Below are positions 38,384-49,751 of a stretch of 64,000 nucleotides of DNA, one piece after another; the first letter of the stretch is position 1, and each line of letters begins with the position of its first letter. This DNA is from Halomonas sp. GD1P12 (GTDB lineage Bacteria > Pseudomonadota > Gammaproteobacteria > Pseudomonadales > Halomonadaceae): the NCBI RefSeq assembly GCF_025725645.1, contig NZ_CP107007.1:558001-622000 (forward strand). Reading direction: 5' to 3'. The notes beneath the pieces are model-generated. The model saw only the letters and a program-made list of their open reading frames with translations. It had not been told where the DNA came from and did not search any database. A program made the position numbers and the translations under genes.

Positions 38384-39001
38384 CTGGCCGAGCACATGGG
38401 CGTCGAATCTGCCCGGCTCGGGCTCGCTTGAGTCGAGCATCGCGTGGAGAAGGTCCATGACGTGGTTGACCTCATAGAGCGTCAGCGGCCCGTCCTTGGC
38501 AAAACGCACGCGCCCGGCGGCGTCGTGGACGATGACCGCCGAGCCGCCCCGCTCGAGATTCCAGGCGCTCTGTACCGCGCTCTGGTCGTCCACCACGAAC
38601 TGCACCTCGGGGACGTCGCGCTTGCTGCCCTCGACGCTTTTGCGCACGAACATCGCGCTCCCGAAGACCGCATCGTCGGTGTTGACGATGGTGGTGGTCT
38701 GAAAGCGCTCGTCGGGAAACCGGGCGGCCTCGATCGCCTCAATGATCGGCGCGTTCAGGTCCTTGGCCGAGAGCCTGCCGGCGACGTGCAGCACCACGCC
38801 GACGCTTCCGGCCAGCGCGCTGGTGTCCCAAACCTGGTAGCGAAGCGCGCCCTCGTCGAGCACCACTTCCCCGCGGTCCGCCACGCGCACCGGCGCCGGG
38901 GGCTCGCCGGTCTCGAAGGCGAAGGCGGGGGTGAGCGCTGTCGCGACCCAGAGCGCGGCGGCGGTCAGCCCGGCCGCGGTTGAGATGAAGCGGTTTCGCA
39001 T
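38372..39001 (-). CDS. ytfJ: YtfJ-family periplasmic protein
   Basis: This 209-residue exported protein has a signal peptide (RFISTAAGLTAAALWVATALTPAFA, cut near residue 25-30). The mature domain is a thioredoxin-like YtfJ fold, with FQTTTIVNTDDAVFGSAMFVRKSVE and VQFVVDDQSAVQSAWNLE. Family function is unknown. The start at 39001 follows GGGAGAG. It lies 47 bases after mltF on the same strand. Confidence 0.85.
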   Translation of the reverse strand: MRNRFISTAAGLTAAALWVATALTPAFAFETGEPPAPVRVADRGEVVLDEGALRYQVWDTSALAGSVGVVLHVAGRLSAKDLNAPIIEAIEAARFPDERFQTTTIVNTDDAVFGSAMFVRKSVEGSKRDVPEVQFVVDDQSAVQSAWNLERGGSAVIVHDAAGRVRFAKDGPLTLYEVNHVMDLLHAMLDSSEPEPGRFDAHVLGQNGQ

Positions 39002-39048
39002 GGTGCTCTCCCTGGGGCAAGCGGCCCCGGTGCGGGTGGTCGGTGTCG

Positions 39049-40488
39049 TCAAGGCGATGCGCCGGTCTGGGCAAGGCCGGTCTGGCCGAGCTGGAAAAAC
39101 TGCTGGCGGCTGCGCTCGACGTAGCTCAGCATCTCGTAATAGCGGCGAATGTTGCGCACGTAGATTACCGGCTCCCCGCCGCGGGCGAAGCCGTAGCGGG
39201 TCTGGCTGTGCCAGCGGCGCTGCTGTAAAAGCGGCAGCGCCTCGCGCACGTCTGCCCACAGGTTCGGGTCGCCGCCGCGCATTTGGGCGATGTCGCGGGC
39301 ATCGAGCAGGTGCCCAAGCCCCACGTTGTAGGCGGCCATGGCCATGTAGAGGCGGTTGTCGCCGAGGATCTCCTCGGGCAGGCGCTCCATGAGGCTTCTC
39401 AAATAGCGCGCGCCGCCGTCGATGCTCTGCGCCGGGTCGCGCCGGTTTTGCACGCCGAGGTCGCTGGCCGTGGGCAGGGTCAGCATCATCACCCCGCGCA
39501 CGCCGGTGGGCGATACCGCGTCCGCGTCCCAGTGGGACTCCTGATAGCCCACCGCCGCCAGCAGCTTCCAGTCAAAGCCGGTCTCCAGGGCGGCGCGTTT
39601 GAACAGCGGCGCGAACTCCGGCAGGCGCTGGTCCAGGTGGCTCAAAAAGGTCCGCGTGCCGACGTACTCCAGATAGTCGTCGTGGCCGAAGTAGCGGCTA
39701 ATCAGGCGCTCGAGCGCGCCGTTTTCACGCTGCTCGTCCAGAAAGCGGTCAGCGGCCTCCAGAAGCCCGAGCCCCTGGCCCGCGGGCAGCGCCCAGACCA
39801 GCGAGCGCGGCTCGCCCACGGCGAAGCCGCGCTCGACGTTGGGGAAAAACAGGCGGTTGACGCGAAACTGGTGATCGAAAATCACCGCAGCGTCGAGCTC
39901 CTCGTTTTCGACCATCGCCAGAAGCTCGGCGATTTCGCTGCCCTCCAGCGCCTGCCACTCGAGCTCGGGAAGCGTGTCCTTGAGCGTTTCGAGCATCTGC
40001 TCGGTGCCCGAGGCGCTGAGCGTGCCTACCGTCAGCCCTTCCAGGTCGGCGGGGCCGTTGATGGCGTAGAGCCCCCGGCGATACACCACCAGCGGCTGCA
40101 TGTCGATGATCGGCCGTGTGTAGTGAAGCCCTGGCGTATTGGGGGAAAGCGGCAGGGCGGCGGCGCCGATATCGCCCTGGCCGCGCACCGCGTCGAGCAC
40201 CTCGTCTGGTGAGTGGCGCGCGTCGAGATTCAAGCTCACGCCCAGGTACTCGGCAAACCGATGTAGAAGCTCGTATTCGAAGCCGGTCGGCCCCTGGCGG
40301 CCCTCGAAGTAGGTCGTGGGCGTGGTACGGGTGTGTGCGGTGATGAAGTCCTTTTCCAGTACGCGGTCCAGGTGCTCGTGCGGCGTTTTGCCGGCGCCGG
40401 CGGGGACCAGCGTCAGCCAGACAATGCTGATGACGGCCCAATAAAGGCGGTAGTGGGCGAGAAAATGTCGGCAGTACAGTGTCGGCAT
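39049..40488 (-). CDS. mltF: Membrane-bound lytic murein transglycosylase F
   Basis: This 479-residue envelope enzyme has two modules. An N-terminal family-3 solute-binding-like domain (residues about 40-265; TTYFEGRQGPTGFEYELL) regulates. A C-terminal lytic transglycosylase domain (about 285-450) cleaves peptidoglycan, with the catalytic Glu in AVGYQESHWD, then SPTGVRGVMMLT and MAAYNVGLGHLLDA. The first 33 residues form a signal or anchor helix. Its position divergent from purL is the classical arrangement in gammaproteobacteria. Confidence 0.93.
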   Translation of the reverse strand: MPTLYCRHFLAHYRLYWAVISIVWLTLVPAGAGKTPHEHLDRVLEKDFITAHTRTTPTTYFEGRQGPTGFEYELLHRFAEYLGVSLNLDARHSPDEVLDAVRGQGDIGAAALPLSPNTPGLHYTRPIIDMQPLVVYRRGLYAINGPADLEGLTVGTLSASGTEQMLETLKDTLPELEWQALEGSEIAELLAMVENEELDAAVIFDHQFRVNRLFFPNVERGFAVGEPRSLVWALPAGQGLGLLEAADRFLDEQRENGALERLISRYFGHDDYLEYVGTRTFLSHLDQRLPEFAPLFKRAALETGFDWKLLAAVGYQESHWDADAVSPTGVRGVMMLTLPTASDLGVQNRRDPAQSIDGGARYLRSLMERLPEEILGDNRLYMAMAAYNVGLGHLLDARDIAQMRGGDPNLWADVREALPLLQQRRWHSQTRYGFARGGEPVIYVRNIRRYYEMLSYVERSRQQFFQLGQTGLAQTGASP

Positions 40489-40652
40489 GGCGCGGGGTCG
40501 GTGTAAAACAGGCAGTCACCATACCCAGCCCGATAGACGCTGTCACCTTGTCGATTTCGTATCAAAGCCGCTTTCCAGTATCATGTGCGCCTGTCGCACT
40601 GCGGCTTGGTGATTTCCCGCTCGAACTCTCTTAGCTTTAGAGGCCCCCAGAT

Positions 40653-43600
40653 ATGCTCGAACTGCGAGGCGCGCCCGCCCTTTCTGCCTTCCGTCATGAC
40701 CGGCTTTTAAAAGCGCTGCGTGAACGCGTTCCCGAAGTGACGGCGCTGGACGCCCACTACGTTCATTTCATCGACTGTGCGGTAGCACTCGACGATACCG
40801 CCCGCAGTCGGCTGACCGAGCTTCTGGAGTACGGCAGTTTCACCGCTCAGGAAGCGATCGATAACCCGACCCGCCTGTGGGTGGTGCCGCGTTTGGGCAC
40901 CCAGTCGCCGTGGTCGACCAAGGCGACCGATATCGCCCATAACTGCGGGCTTGGCGACGTGCGCCGCATCGAGCGCGGCATCGAGTACCAGGTCGGAGGC
41001 GAGCGGCTCGACGAGCAGCAGCGGGAAATCATCGCCGCCGAGCTTCATGATCGCATGACCGAAACCGTGCTGTGGGACGACGCCGAGGCGGAAAAGCTTT
41101 TCACCCGGCTCGAGCCGGCGCCGCTGGGATCGGTCGATATCCAGCAGGGCGGGCGCGAGGCGCTGGCGGTGGCCAACGACGAGCTCGGGCTGGCGCTGAC
41201 CGACGACGAGATCGACTACCTGGTCGACGCCTTCGGTGAGCTGGGTCGCAACCCGAGCGACGTCGAGCTGATGATGTTCGCCCAGGCGAACTCCGAGCAC
41301 TGCCGCCACAAGATCTTCAACGCCGACTGGGTGGTCGATGGCAAGCCTACGCCCCAGTCGCTGTTCAAGATGATCAAGAACACCTTCGCAAGCTCGCCGG
41401 ACAACGTGCTCTCGGCCTACAGCGACAACGCCGCGGTGATCAAGGGCAGCCAGGCCGGGCGCTTTTTCCCGACGCCTCTGACCGGCGCCGCCGGCGAGCG
41501 CGCGCTGTACGGCGCCCATCAGGAGCCGATCCACATTCTGATGAAGGTGGAGACCCATAACCACCCGACGGCGATCGCGCCGTTTCCCGGCGCGGCCACC
41601 GGCTCCGGCGGCGAGATTCGCGACGAAGGCGCGACCGGCATCGGCGGCAAGCCCAAGGCGGGCTTGGCCGGCTTCACCGTGTCGAACCTGCGTATTCCCG
41701 AGTTCGTCCAGCCCTGGGAGGCGTTCGATTACGGCAAGCCCGAGCGCATGCAGTCGGCGCTTCAAATCATGCTCGACGGCCCGATTGGTGGGGCGGCGTT
41801 CAACAACGAGTTCGGCCGCCCGAACCTGACCGGCTATTTCCGCACCTACGAGCAGGATGTGCTTAGCGGTGATGACATCAAGCGCCGGGGCTTTCACAAG
41901 CCGATCATGATCGCCGGCGGTTACGGCAACATCCGCGCCCAGCACGTGCAGAAGGGTGATATCCCCATCGGCGGCAAGCTGATCGTGATGGGCGGGCCGG
42001 CGATGCTGATCGGGCTTGGCGGCGGCGCGGCATCGAGCGTGACCTCCGGCACCTCGAGTGCGGATCTCGACTTTGCCTCGGTGCAGCGCGAAAACCCGGA
42101 AATGGAGCGCCGCGCTCAGGAAGTGATCGACCGCTGCTGGGCGATGGGCGACAAGAACCCGATTCGCTTTATCCACGACGTGGGCGCCGGCGGGCTCTCC
42201 AATGCGCTGCCGGAGCTGGTCAAGGACGGCAACCGCGGCGGGCTTTTCGACCTGCGCGCGGTGCCCAACGCCGAGCCCGGCATGAGCCCGCTCGAGATCT
42301 GGTGCAACGAAGCCCAGGAGCGCTACGTGCTGGCCGTCGCCCCGGAAGACCTCGACACCTTTGACGCCTTCTGCAAGCGCGAGCGCTGCCCTTACGCGGT
42401 GGTCGGCGAGGCGCTCGAGGAGCACCATCTGGAAGTGCGCGACGGCCACTTCGAGAGCAAGCCCGTCAATCTGCCGATGAGCGTACTGTTCGGCAAGGCG
42501 CCGAAGATGGAGCGCGCGTTCACCCGCGAGCACCCGGAACTTTCCGGGGTAATGCTCGACAACCTGGATCTGCGCGAGGCGCTGGATCGCGTGCTGCGCC
42601 TGCCGGCGGTGGCGTCGAAAAGCTTCTTGATCACCATCGGCGATCGCTCGATCACAGGCCAGGTGGCCCGCGATCAGATGGTCGGCCCCTGGCAGGTGCC
42701 GGTGGCAGACGTCGCCGTGACCACGGCCAGTTTCGATACCCACGCCGGTGAAGCGATGGCGATGGGCGAGCGCCCGCCGGTGGCGCTGATCGACCCGGCG
42801 GCCAGCGCCCGTTTGGCCGTGGCCGAGACGATCACCAACCTGGCCGCTGCGCCGATCGCCAAGCTCTCCGACATCAAGCTCTCCGCCAACTGGATGAGCG
42901 CGGCGGATCGCCCAGGCGAAAACCAGGCGCTGTATGACGCGGTCTACGCCGTCGGCATGGAGCTCTGCCCGGCGCTCGGCATCGCCGTGCCGGTGGGCAA
43001 GGACTCGATGTCGATGCACACCGCCTGGCAGGGCGAAAACGCCAAAGGCGAGGCAGAAGAGAAGAGCATCACCTCGCCGCTGTCGCTGATCGCCACCGGC
43101 TTTGCCCCGGTGACCGATGCGCTCGCCACCCTCACGCCGCAGATCAACATGGAGCAGGAGGAGTCGGATCTGATCCTGATCGATCTGGGCGGCGGCAAGA
43201 ATCGCCTGGGCGGCTCGGCGCTGGGCCAGGTGTACGGCCAGCTCGGCGACGAGTGCCCGGACGTCGACGATCCGGAGGACATCAAGGCGTTCTTCGAGGT
43301 GATCCAGGGGCTCAACCGTGACGGCAAACTGCTGGCCTACCACGACCGCAGCGATGGCGGGGTGCTGGTCACGCTGCTCGAAATGGCTTTTGCCGCCCAC
43401 GCGGGCCTGGAGATCAAGCTCGACTGGCTGATCGACGAGCCGGTCGAGGCGTTCAGCGCGCTGTTCTCGGAAGAGCTGGGGGCGGTGATCCAGGTCAACC
43501 GAGCGCACACCGAAGAGGTGCTGACCCAGTTCGCCGTGGCCGGTCTCGAAACCTGCGGCGTGATCGCGCGCCCGCGCTACGACGACCAGGTGCGTGTGAC

Positions 43601-44585
43601 GCTGTTCGAAGAGCCGCTACTGGAAACCACGCGCCAGCTGACCCAGCGCACCTGGTCGGAGACCAGCTACCGGATGCAGGCGCTGCGCGACAATCCGGAG
43701 TGTGCGAAGAACGAGTTCGACAACCTGATGGACCTGCGCGACCCGGGCCTTTTTGCGGCGCCGAGCTTCGAGGTCGACGAGGACGTGAGCGCCCCTTATG
43801 TCAATACCGCCAAGCCCGCGGTGGCGGTGCTGCGCGAGCAGGGCGTCAACGGCCAGGTCGAAATGGCCTGGGCGTTCGACAAGGCCAACTTCGAGGCCGT
43901 CGACGTGCACATGAGCGACATTCTCGAAGGGCGGGTGTCGCTCGATGAGTTCAAGGGGCTGGTCGCCTGCGGCGGCTTCTCCTACGGCGACGTGCTGGGT
44001 GCCGGCGGCGGCTGGGCGAAGTCGGTGCTGTTCAACGAGCGCGCCCGCGAGCAGTTCCAAGCGTTCTTCACCCGCGATGATACGTTCAGCCTGGGCGTGT
44101 GCAACGGCTGCCAGATGCTTTCGCAGCTGAAACCGTTGATTCCCGGTGCCGAAAACTGGCCGGAATTCCTGCGTAACGAGTCCGAGCAGTTCGAGGCGCG
44201 GGTGGCCATGGTGCGGGTCGAGAAGAGCCCGTCGATTCTGCTCTCCGGCATGGAGGGCTCGACGCTGCCCATTGCGGTTGCCCACGGCGAAGGCCGCGCG
44301 GCGTTTCGCGACAGCGCCCATCTGCGCCAGATGCAGTCATCCAGCCAGATCGCGCTTCGCTACATCGACAACTACGGCCAGGTCACCACGCGCTACCCGG
44401 CCAACCCCAACGGCTCGCCTTCGGGCATCACCGGGCTGACCACGCCGGATGGCCGCGTCACCATCATGATGCCTCACCCGGAGCGCGTCACCCGCGCGGT
44501 GACCAACTCCTGGCGGCCCGCCGAGTGGCGTGAGGACGGCGCGTGGCTGCGCCTGTTCAGAAACGCCCGCGTCTGGCTGGGCTGA
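40653..44585 (+). CDS. purL: Phosphoribosylformylglycinamidine synthase (large single-chain PurL)
   Basis: This 1310-residue enzyme makes FGAM from FGAR, ATP and glutamine in purine synthesis. The order is an N-terminal domain, a linker, two AIR-synthase-like halves (with [28 protein letters not shown] and [15 protein letters not shown]), and a C-terminal class I glutaminase. The glutaminase has nucleophile C1150 (GVCNGCQML) and the His/Glu pair in MMPHPERVT. All domains are complete and the length is standard. No clear PurR operator was seen upstream. Confidence 0.97.
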   Translation: MLELRGAPALSAFRHDRLLKALRERVPEVTALDAHYVHFIDCAVALDDTARSRLTELLEYGSFTAQEAIDNPTRLWVVPRLGTQSPWSTKATDIAHNCGLGDVRRIERGIEYQVGGERLDEQQREIIAAELHDRMTETVLWDDAEAEKLFTRLEPAPLGSVDIQQGGREALAVANDELGLALTDDEIDYLVDAFGELGRNPSDVELMMFAQANSEHCRHKIFNADWVVDGKPTPQSLFKMIKNTFASSPDNVLSAYSDNAAVIKGSQAGRFFPTPLTGAAGERALYGAHQEPIHILMKVETHNHPTAIAPFPGAATGSGGEIRDEGATGIGGKPKAGLAGFTVSNLRIPEFVQPWEAFDYGKPERMQSALQIMLDGPIGGAAFNNEFGRPNLTGYFRTYEQDVLSGDDIKRRGFHKPIMIAGGYGNIRAQHVQKGDIPIGGKLIVMGGPAMLIGLGGGAASSVTSGTSSADLDFASVQRENPEMERRAQEVIDRCWAMGDKNPIRFIHDVGAGGLSNALPELVKDGNRGGLFDLRAVPNAEPGMSPLEIWCNEAQERYVLAVAPEDLDTFDAFCKRERCPYAVVGEALEEHHLEVRDGHFESKPVNLPMSVLFGKAPKMERAFTREHPELSGVMLDNLDLREALDRVLRLPAVASKSFLITIGDRSITGQVARDQMVGPWQVPVADVAVTTASFDTHAGEAMAMGERPPVALIDPAASARLAVAETITNLAAAPIAKLSDIKLSANWMSAADRPGENQALYDAVYAVGMELCPALGIAVPVGKDSMSMHTAWQGENAKGEAEEKSITSPLSLIATGFAPVTDALATLTPQINMEQEESDLILIDLGGGKNRLGGSALGQVYGQLGDECPDVDDPEDIKAFFEVIQGLNRDGKLLAYHDRSDGGVLVTLLEMAFAAHAGLEIKLDWLIDEPVEAFSALFSEELGAVIQVNRAHTEEVLTQFAVAGLETCGVIARPRYDDQVRVTLFEEPLLETTRQLTQRTWSETSYRMQALRDNPECAKNEFDNLMDLRDPGLFAAPSFEVDEDVSAPYVNTAKPAVAVLREQGVNGQVEMAWAFDKANFEAVDVHMSDILEGRVSLDEFKGLVACGGFSYGDVLGAGGGWAKSVLFNERAREQFQAFFTRDDTFSLGVCNGCQMLSQLKPLIPGAENWPEFLRNESEQFEARVAMVRVEKSPSILLSGMEGSTLPIAVAHGEGRAAFRDSAHLRQMQSSSQIALRYIDNYGQVTTRYPANPNGSPSGITGLTTPDGRVTIMMPHPERVTRAVTNSWRPAEWREDGAWLRLFRNARVWLG

Positions 44586-44637
44586 TGTCCGGCGTGCGCC
44601 CGGGGCCGCGCTAGGCGGCCCCAAATGCGGGTGAAAA

Positions 44638-44673
44638 AAAGCGGTGGCAGGGAGTCTTTCCTGTCACCGCTTT
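44638..44673. terminator. Terminator between purL and the zinc-ribbon gene
   Basis: Arms AAAGCGGTGGCAGG and CCTGTCACCGCTTT pair with one G-T wobble. On the minus strand the stem is followed by seven T, so it clearly ends the zinc-ribbon gene and can act on purL read-through. A second GC-rich hairpin without T-tract lies at 44602-44622. Confidence 0.8.
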
Positions 44674-44728
44674 CGCTTGGGGCACGCGTGCAAGAACGCT
44701 ACAGAACGGCCTTTGCGTGTCACACGGG

Positions 44729-44962
44729 CTACTCCTGGGCGCGAAGTTCGGCTGGCTTCTGCCCGGAGGCCGTGGGCACTTCAAGGTCGCTCTCCAGCTC
44801 GCTCAGGGTTTTCTGGTAGCGCTTGACCAGCGCTTCGTAGCGGCCAAAGTCATGTCCGCAGTCCATACAGTAAACGTGAACCGAGTCGCGGCGGGTGGCG
44901 GGCAAACGCTTCAAGCGGCTACCGCAGCTGGGGCAGTCGGCGCTAAAGTGATTGGTGGGCAT
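44729..44962 (-). CDS. Small zinc-ribbon protein (77 aa)
   Basis: The product carries two CxxC knuckles, CPSC at about residue 10 and CMDC at about residue 32, forming a zinc ribbon, followed by an acidic/basic helical region (ALVKRYQKTLSELESDLE) and a short disordered tail. It should be cytosolic. The ribosome site AAGGAGTG is good. I do not know a function for this family. It is a single-gene unit ended by its own terminator. Confidence 0.8.
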   Translation of the reverse strand: MPTNHFSADCPSCGSRLKRLPATRRDSVHVYCMDCGHDFGRYEALVKRYQKTLSELESDLEVPTASGQKPAELRAQE

Positions 44963-45076
44963 ATCGCACTCCTTAAACGTCCTGTGTTCCCGGATACTTA
45001 AAAAATGTTAAACCATCTCTCCCTGATCGTGTGATTCGCGTTTTTCCAAAAAGTTCAGTAGCAGGCTAACTAGTTG

Positions 45077-46894
45077 ATGGATAACGATCCGGCAGGCGAT
45101 TCCCCGGTAGACGGCGGTACCGCCTCACTCCCGCAGCTACGTGACTATCAGCGTCAGGCGGTGACGCGGGTCATCGAGCATTTTCGCGCCGGCAGCGACC
45201 CGGGCGTGGTGGTGCTGCCCACCGGCAGCGGCAAGTCGCTGGTGATCGCCGAGCTTGCGCGCCTGGCGCGTGGGCGGGTGCTGGTGCTGGCCCATGTGCG
45301 CGAGCTGGTCGAGCAGAACCACGCCAAGTACCAGGCCTACGGGCTCCAGGCGGATATCTTCAGTGCCGGGCTCAAGCGCAAGGAGGCGAGCCGCCAGGTG
45401 GTGTTCGGCTCCGTGCAGTCGGTGGTGAGAAACCTCGATGCCTTCGAGGATGACAACTTCACCCTGCTGGTGATCGACGAGTGCCACCGGGTGTCGCTGG
45501 AAAAGACCTCGAGCTACCGCCAGGTGATCGAGCATCTCCGGCGCCAAAACCCGTCGCTCAAGATTCTCGGGCTGACCGCTACGCCCTATCGGCTGGGGCA
45601 GGGCTTTATCTACCACCGCCACTACCACGGCATGGTGCGCGGCGACGCCGAGAGCTTTTTCACCGACTGCGTGTTCGAGCAGCCGCTGCGCCTGATGGTC
45701 AAAAAGGGCTATCTCACCCCGCCCGAGCGCCTCGATATGGCGGTTGCTGGCTACGACTTTTCGCGCTTGGTGCCGGCCCAGGGCGGCCAGTTCGCCGAGC
45801 GCGCGCTCAACGAGGTGGTGGCCAAAAGCCGCGCCACGCCCGGCATCGTCGAGCAGATCATCGAGCGCGCCCGCGAGCGCCAGGGCGTGATGATCTTCGC
45901 CGCCACCGTGGCCCACGCCGAAGAGATCATGGGGTATCTGCCGGACGGTGAGGCGGCGCTGATCACCGGTGAAACGAAGGCACTCGAGCGCGAGCGGCTG
46001 ATCGATGCGTTCAAGGCGCGCGCGCTCAAGTATCTGGTCAACGTCTCGGTGCTGACCACCGGCTTCGACGCGCCCCACGTCGACGTGATCGCGATTCTGC
46101 GCCCCACCGAGTCGGTGAGTCTCTACCAGCAGATCGTGGGTCGCGGGTTGAGATTGTCGCCGGGAAAACACGACTGCCTGGTGCTCGACTACGCCGGCAA
46201 TCCCTGGAATCTTTACGCCCCGGAAGTGGGCGAGCCGCGCCCGGACAGCGACTCTGAGCCGGTGCAGGTGGTATGCCCGGCCTGCGAACACGCCAACCTG
46301 TTCTGGGGCAAGCGTGACGGCGAGTTTGTCATCGAGCACTTTGGGCGGCGTTGCCAGGGCCTGGTCGAAAATGAGGCCGGCAAGCGCGTGCAGTGTGATT
46401 TTCGCTTTCGCTTCAAGGTGTGCGATCAGTGCGGCGCCGAGAACGACATCGCCGCAAGGCGCTGCCACGGTTGCCAGACGCTGCTGGTCGACGCCGACGA
46501 CAAGCTCAAGGACGCGCTGAAGCTGAAAGACGCGAAGGTACTGCGGGTCAGCGGCATGACGCTCGAGGCCACTATCAACGGCCGAGGGCTTCCCCGGCTC
46601 AAGATCACCTATTTCGACGAGGACGGGACGAGCTTGAGCGAGTGGTTCGCGCTGGAAACCGCCGCCCAGCGCCACGCCTTCTATCACGCTTTTCTGCATG
46701 ACCACGCTCGCGCCCCGGGCGTCGAGTGGAAGCCCACGTCTGCCGAGGAGGTGGTCGCCGAGCGTCGTCGGCTGCGCCGTCCAGATTTCGTGGTAGGGCG
46801 CAAGGTGGGACGCCACTGGCAGCTGCGCGAGAAGCTCTTCGACTACCAGGGGCGCTACCGCAAGGCCTTCGATGCCGGCGGCGATGTCACCTAA
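45077..46894 (+). CDS. radD: DNA repair helicase RadD-like (superfamily 2)
   Basis: This 605-residue SF2 helicase/ATPase matches E. coli RadD (YejH), which helps RecA-dependent repair. Visible: DYQRQAV Q motif, Walker A LPTGSGKS (residues about 47-54), the Walker B variant VIDECH, SAT-like motif [12 protein letters not shown], and C-terminal motifs [11 protein letters not shown] and [15 protein letters not shown] cysteine-rich zinc region follows ([23 protein letters not shown]), typical of RadD, and the tail is basic. I use the ATG at 45077; a TTG one codon earlier overlaps it. Confidence 0.9.
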   Translation: MDNDPAGDSPVDGGTASLPQLRDYQRQAVTRVIEHFRAGSDPGVVVLPTGSGKSLVIAELARLARGRVLVLAHVRELVEQNHAKYQAYGLQADIFSAGLKRKEASRQVVFGSVQSVVRNLDAFEDDNFTLLVIDECHRVSLEKTSSYRQVIEHLRRQNPSLKILGLTATPYRLGQGFIYHRHYHGMVRGDAESFFTDCVFEQPLRLMVKKGYLTPPERLDMAVAGYDFSRLVPAQGGQFAERALNEVVAKSRATPGIVEQIIERARERQGVMIFAATVAHAEEIMGYLPDGEAALITGETKALERERLIDAFKARALKYLVNVSVLTTGFDAPHVDVIAILRPTESVSLYQQIVGRGLRLSPGKHDCLVLDYAGNPWNLYAPEVGEPRPDSDSEPVQVVCPACEHANLFWGKRDGEFVIEHFGRRCQGLVENEAGKRVQCDFRFRFKVCDQCGAENDIAARRCHGCQTLLVDADDKLKDALKLKDAKVLRVSGMTLEATINGRGLPRLKITYFDEDGTSLSEWFALETAAQRHAFYHAFLHDHARAPGVEWKPTSAEEVVAERRRLRRPDFVVGRKVGRHWQLREKLFDYQGRYRKAFDAGGDVT

Positions 46895-46961
46895 GGCGTG
46901 CGCTGTTACACTGGCGCCTGATTGAACCACCGCCTTTGTGCCAACAAGGAACGCCACCCGC

Positions 46962-47927
46962 GTGAGCGAAACGCTGGAGCCCGACAACGAGATCGAATCC
47001 GCCCTCGACGAGCCGGTGGTAGAGGCGCTTGGGCGGCTGTTCGACGAGCCGATCACCCAATTGCCCGAGGATCTCTACATTCCGCCGGAGGCGCTGCGGG
47101 TGTTTTTAGAGGCCTTCGAGGGGCCGCTGGATCTGCTCTTGTACCTGATTCGTCGCCAGAACCTGGACATTCTCACGGTCAACGTTGCCGCCATCACCCA
47201 TCAGTACATCGAGTACGTGGAGCTGATGAAGGCGATGCAGATCGAGCTTGCCGGCGAGTATCTGCTGATGGCCGCGATGCTCGCCGAGATCAAGTCGCGC
47301 ACGCTGTTGCCGCGCCCGCCGAAGGAGGAGGGCGAGGAGGAAGAGGACCCGCGTGCCGAGCTGATTCGCCGGCTGCAGGAGTACGAGCGCTTGAAGGAGG
47401 CCGCCGAGACGCTGGATACGCTGCCGCGGGTGGGGCGCGACTGGTTCAGTGCTCAGGCGGGCCTGCCGCCGATCGAAACCCGGGTGATCCACCCGGACGT
47501 CGAGCTCGATGAGCTGCTCGGCGCGCTCTCGGGGATTCTCAAGCGTGCCGAGCTGACCCAAAGCCACCAGGTGAGCCGCGAGGTGCTCTCGACCCGCGAG
47601 CGGATGCTCAAGATCATGGAGGTGCTCGCAAGCGACGACGCCCAGGGGCGCTACACGCCGTTTGAAGCGCTTTTTACCCTGGAGGAGGGGCGCGGCGGCG
47701 TGGTGGTCACCTTCATGGCGATCCTCGAGCTTGCCAAGGAGGCGATGATCGAGATCGTGCAGAACGCCCCGCTCTCGCCGATTCACGTGCGCGCCCGGCC
47801 AGCCGCGCTGGCCGATGACGAAAGCGCCTTCGAGCTCGAGGAGGACGAAAGCGACGCCTTCGAGGATGCCGAGGCCACCTTCGGTGCCGACGACGACCCT
47901 TTGGATACCGGTGAGAACGAGCCGTGA
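46962..47927 (+). CDS. scpA: Segregation and condensation protein A
   Basis: This kleisin subunit of the SMC-ScpAB complex is about 321 residues from a GTG at 46962 (after AGGA); an in-frame GTG at 46938 is an alternative. The SMC-binding core starts near residue 45 with FEGPLDLLLYLIRRQNLDI, continues through YLLMAAMLAEIKSRTLLP, and the C-terminal winged helix carries FMAILELAKEAMIEI. Both ends have acidic, low-complexity extensions not found in shorter ScpA proteins. Its stop overlaps the scpB start (GTGA). Confidence 0.94.
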   Translation: MSETLEPDNEIESALDEPVVEALGRLFDEPITQLPEDLYIPPEALRVFLEAFEGPLDLLLYLIRRQNLDILTVNVAAITHQYIEYVELMKAMQIELAGEYLLMAAMLAEIKSRTLLPRPPKEEGEEEEDPRAELIRRLQEYERLKEAAETLDTLPRVGRDWFSAQAGLPPIETRVIHPDVELDELLGALSGILKRAELTQSHQVSREVLSTRERMLKIMEVLASDDAQGRYTPFEALFTLEEGRGGVVVTFMAILELAKEAMIEIVQNAPLSPIHVRARPAALADDESAFELEEDESDAFEDAEATFGADDDPLDTGENEP

Positions 47928-48766
47928 GTACGACCCTGACGAACAGCACCTTTGGTAAAAGCACGACGCTGGACGAGATTCTCGAGGCGGCGCTACTGGC
48001 CGCCGGCGAGCCGCTGAGCCTGGAGCGGCTGGAGACCCTGTTTCTCGACGGCGAAAGCCCCGGGCCCAAAACGCTTCGCGAGGCGCTCGGGCGTCTTTCC
48101 GAGCGCCACGAGGCCGGGGCGCTGGAGCTGGTCGAAACCGCCTCGGGCTTTCAACTGCGTATTCGCCCGCGCCTTTCTCAGTGGGTCTCCAGGCTTTGGG
48201 ACGAGCGGCCCCAGCGCTACTCCCGGGCGCTTCTGGAGACGCTGGCGCTGATCGCCTACCGCCAGCCGGTCTCGCGCGGCGACATCGAGGAAGTGCGCGG
48301 GGTGAGCGTATCGAGTTCGATCATGCGCACGCTGATGGAGCGCGGCTGGATTCGCGTCGTCGGTCATCGCGACGTGCCGGGCCGCCCGGCGGTGTACGCC
48401 ACGACGAGAAGTTTTCTCGACGATTTCGGCCTGAAAACGCTGGACGCGCTGCCGCCGATGCACGAACTGACCAGCCAAAAAGAGCTCGATATCGATGACC
48501 AGGCGCCTGCGACGCACGACGACGTGGAATCTTCATCGGCCGAAGCGGTCGAGACACTGGACGAACGCGCCGAAACCGGGCAGGATGCGCCCCCCGATAC
48601 GGGCGACGCTTCTCTAGAAGACGACGCCCACCCCCACGCCGAGACGGCGTTAACCCTGCCGCTGAGCTTTGCCGATCTTGAGGCGCGGCTCGCGGCGCGC
48701 GCGGCGGAAAAACGTGACCCGCCCGCGTCGACAGACAAGAGGTCCGACGACCATGAGCCAGAATAA
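47924..48766 (+). CDS. scpB: Segregation and condensation protein B
   Basis: This 280-residue protein starts with GTG at 47924 overlapping the scpA stop. Two winged-helix domains occupy about residues 15-175 ([64 protein letters not shown]). The last 90 residues are an acidic, Ala/Asp-rich disordered tail. It pairs with ScpA in the condensin complex. Its end overlaps rluB by 14 bases. Confidence 0.95.
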   Translation: MSTTLTNSTFGKSTTLDEILEAALLAAGEPLSLERLETLFLDGESPGPKTLREALGRLSERHEAGALELVETASGFQLRIRPRLSQWVSRLWDERPQRYSRALLETLALIAYRQPVSRGDIEEVRGVSVSSSIMRTLMERGWIRVVGHRDVPGRPAVYATTRSFLDDFGLKTLDALPPMHELTSQKELDIDDQAPATHDDVESSSAEAVETLDERAETGQDAPPDTGDASLEDDAHPHAETALTLPLSFADLEARLAARAAEKRDPPASTDKRSDDHEPE

Positions 48767-49622
48767 GCAAACCCCACCCCCCGGTAGCGAAAAGCTGCAG
48801 AAAGTGCTGGCCCGCGCCGGCTTCGGCTCGCGCCGCGAGATGGAAACCGTGATCAGCGATGGCCGCGTCAAGGTCAACGGTCAGGTCGCCAAGCTCGGCG
48901 ACCGGGTCGAGGAGCGCGACAAGGTCAGCTTCGACGACCGCCCGGTGTCGCTGCGCCCGGAGGCCGAGGTGCCCAGGCGCGTGCTAATGTACAACAAGCC
49001 CGAAGGCGAGCTCTGCACGCGCAAGGACCCGGAAGGTCGACGCACGGTGTTCGAGCGCCTGCCGCGCCTGAAAGGCGAACGCTGGATCGCGATCGGGCGC
49101 CTGGATATCAATACCAGCGGCCTTCTGCTGTTCACCACCGACGGTGAGCTCGCCAACCGCCTGATGCACCCCTCTACCCAGGTCGAGCGCGAGTACGCCG
49201 TGCGCGTCATGGGTGAGGTGAAGCAGGAGCACATCAAGGCGATGGTCGACGGCGTCATGCTCGAGGACGGCCCGGCGCGCTTTACCGACGTGCAGGAGTT
49301 CGGCGGTGAAGGGATCAACACGTGGTTTCACGTGGTGATCATGGAGGGCCGCAACCGCGAGGTGAGAAGGCTCTGGGAGTCGCAAAACCTGACCGTGAGC
49401 CGCCTGAAGCGCGTGCGCTACGGCAACATCTTCCTCGACAAGCGGGCCAAGGCCGGCGAGTGGATCGAGCTCAGCCAGGACGAGATCGACGATTTGGCCA
49501 CGCTTGCCCAGCTCGAAGCACGCAAGGTGCCCGAGCTCACCCCGGACGAGAAGAACCGCTGGAGCCGCGACAAGCACAAGCGCCGCCCGGTGCAGGCGAT
49601 GCGCAAGCCCAAGCGGCGCTAA
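48753..49622 (+). CDS. rluB: 23S rRNA pseudouridine(2605) synthase RluB
   Basis: This 289-residue enzyme modifies 23S rRNA. The start at 48753 ([19 protein letters not shown]) lies inside the end of scpB. An S4 RNA-binding domain ([23 protein letters not shown]) is followed by the catalytic domain with MYNKPEGE, catalytic D118 in [13 protein letters not shown] and [12 protein letters not shown]. The basic tail is normal. A decayed second copy of its 3' half lies at 60801-60955, and this gene is the left boundary of the accessory island. Confidence 0.96.
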   Translation: MSQNKQTPPPGSEKLQKVLARAGFGSRREMETVISDGRVKVNGQVAKLGDRVEERDKVSFDDRPVSLRPEAEVPRRVLMYNKPEGELCTRKDPEGRRTVFERLPRLKGERWIAIGRLDINTSGLLLFTTDGELANRLMHPSTQVEREYAVRVMGEVKQEHIKAMVDGVMLEDGPARFTDVQEFGGEGINTWFHVVIMEGRNREVRRLWESQNLTVSRLKRVRYGNIFLDKRAKAGEWIELSQDEIDDLATLAQLEARKVPELTPDEKNRWSRDKHKRRPVQAMRKPKRR

Positions 49623-49642
49623 GCGCGACCTGATTCTCGAAC

Positions 49643-49695
49643 AGCCCGGCCCTCTTCGCGTTTACTACTCGCTGCGAAGAGGGCCGGGCTTTTTT
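49643..49695. terminator. Strong terminator after rluB
   Basis: Arms of 17 bases (49643-49659 and 49674-49690, AGCCCGGCCCTC... and its complement) with a 14-base loop are followed by a T tract. The T tract runs into the stop codon of the glycosyltransferase remnant on the other strand. Confidence 0.93.
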
Positions 49696-49741
49696 ATCGA
49701 AAGGAGTCGATGATGGTCTTTTTCCAGCGTGTGGCGATCAT
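49694..49741 (-). pseudogene. 3' remnant of a glycosyltransferase gene (left island border)
   Basis: On the minus strand this codes for MIATRWKKTIIDSFR and stop, matching the end of the intact glycosyltransferase at 61049-62752 (SVAKRWEETIMESFR) at 8 of 15 positions plus conservative changes. The DNA is also visibly alike (shared ttatcgaaag, then atgat-gtct-ccagcgt-tggcga). The rest of the gene is missing; the cyclase gene of the island follows at 49752. This places an ancestral rluB/glycosyltransferase junction here. Confidence 0.75.
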
Positions 49742-49751
49742 CCTCTATTGG

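Noticed and set aside
40707..43508. A 933-codon open frame antisense to purL
   Set aside because: It is the mirror of a highly conserved gene in GC-rich DNA, has no recognisable domain and an Arg/His/Gly-rich composition typical of antisense frames.
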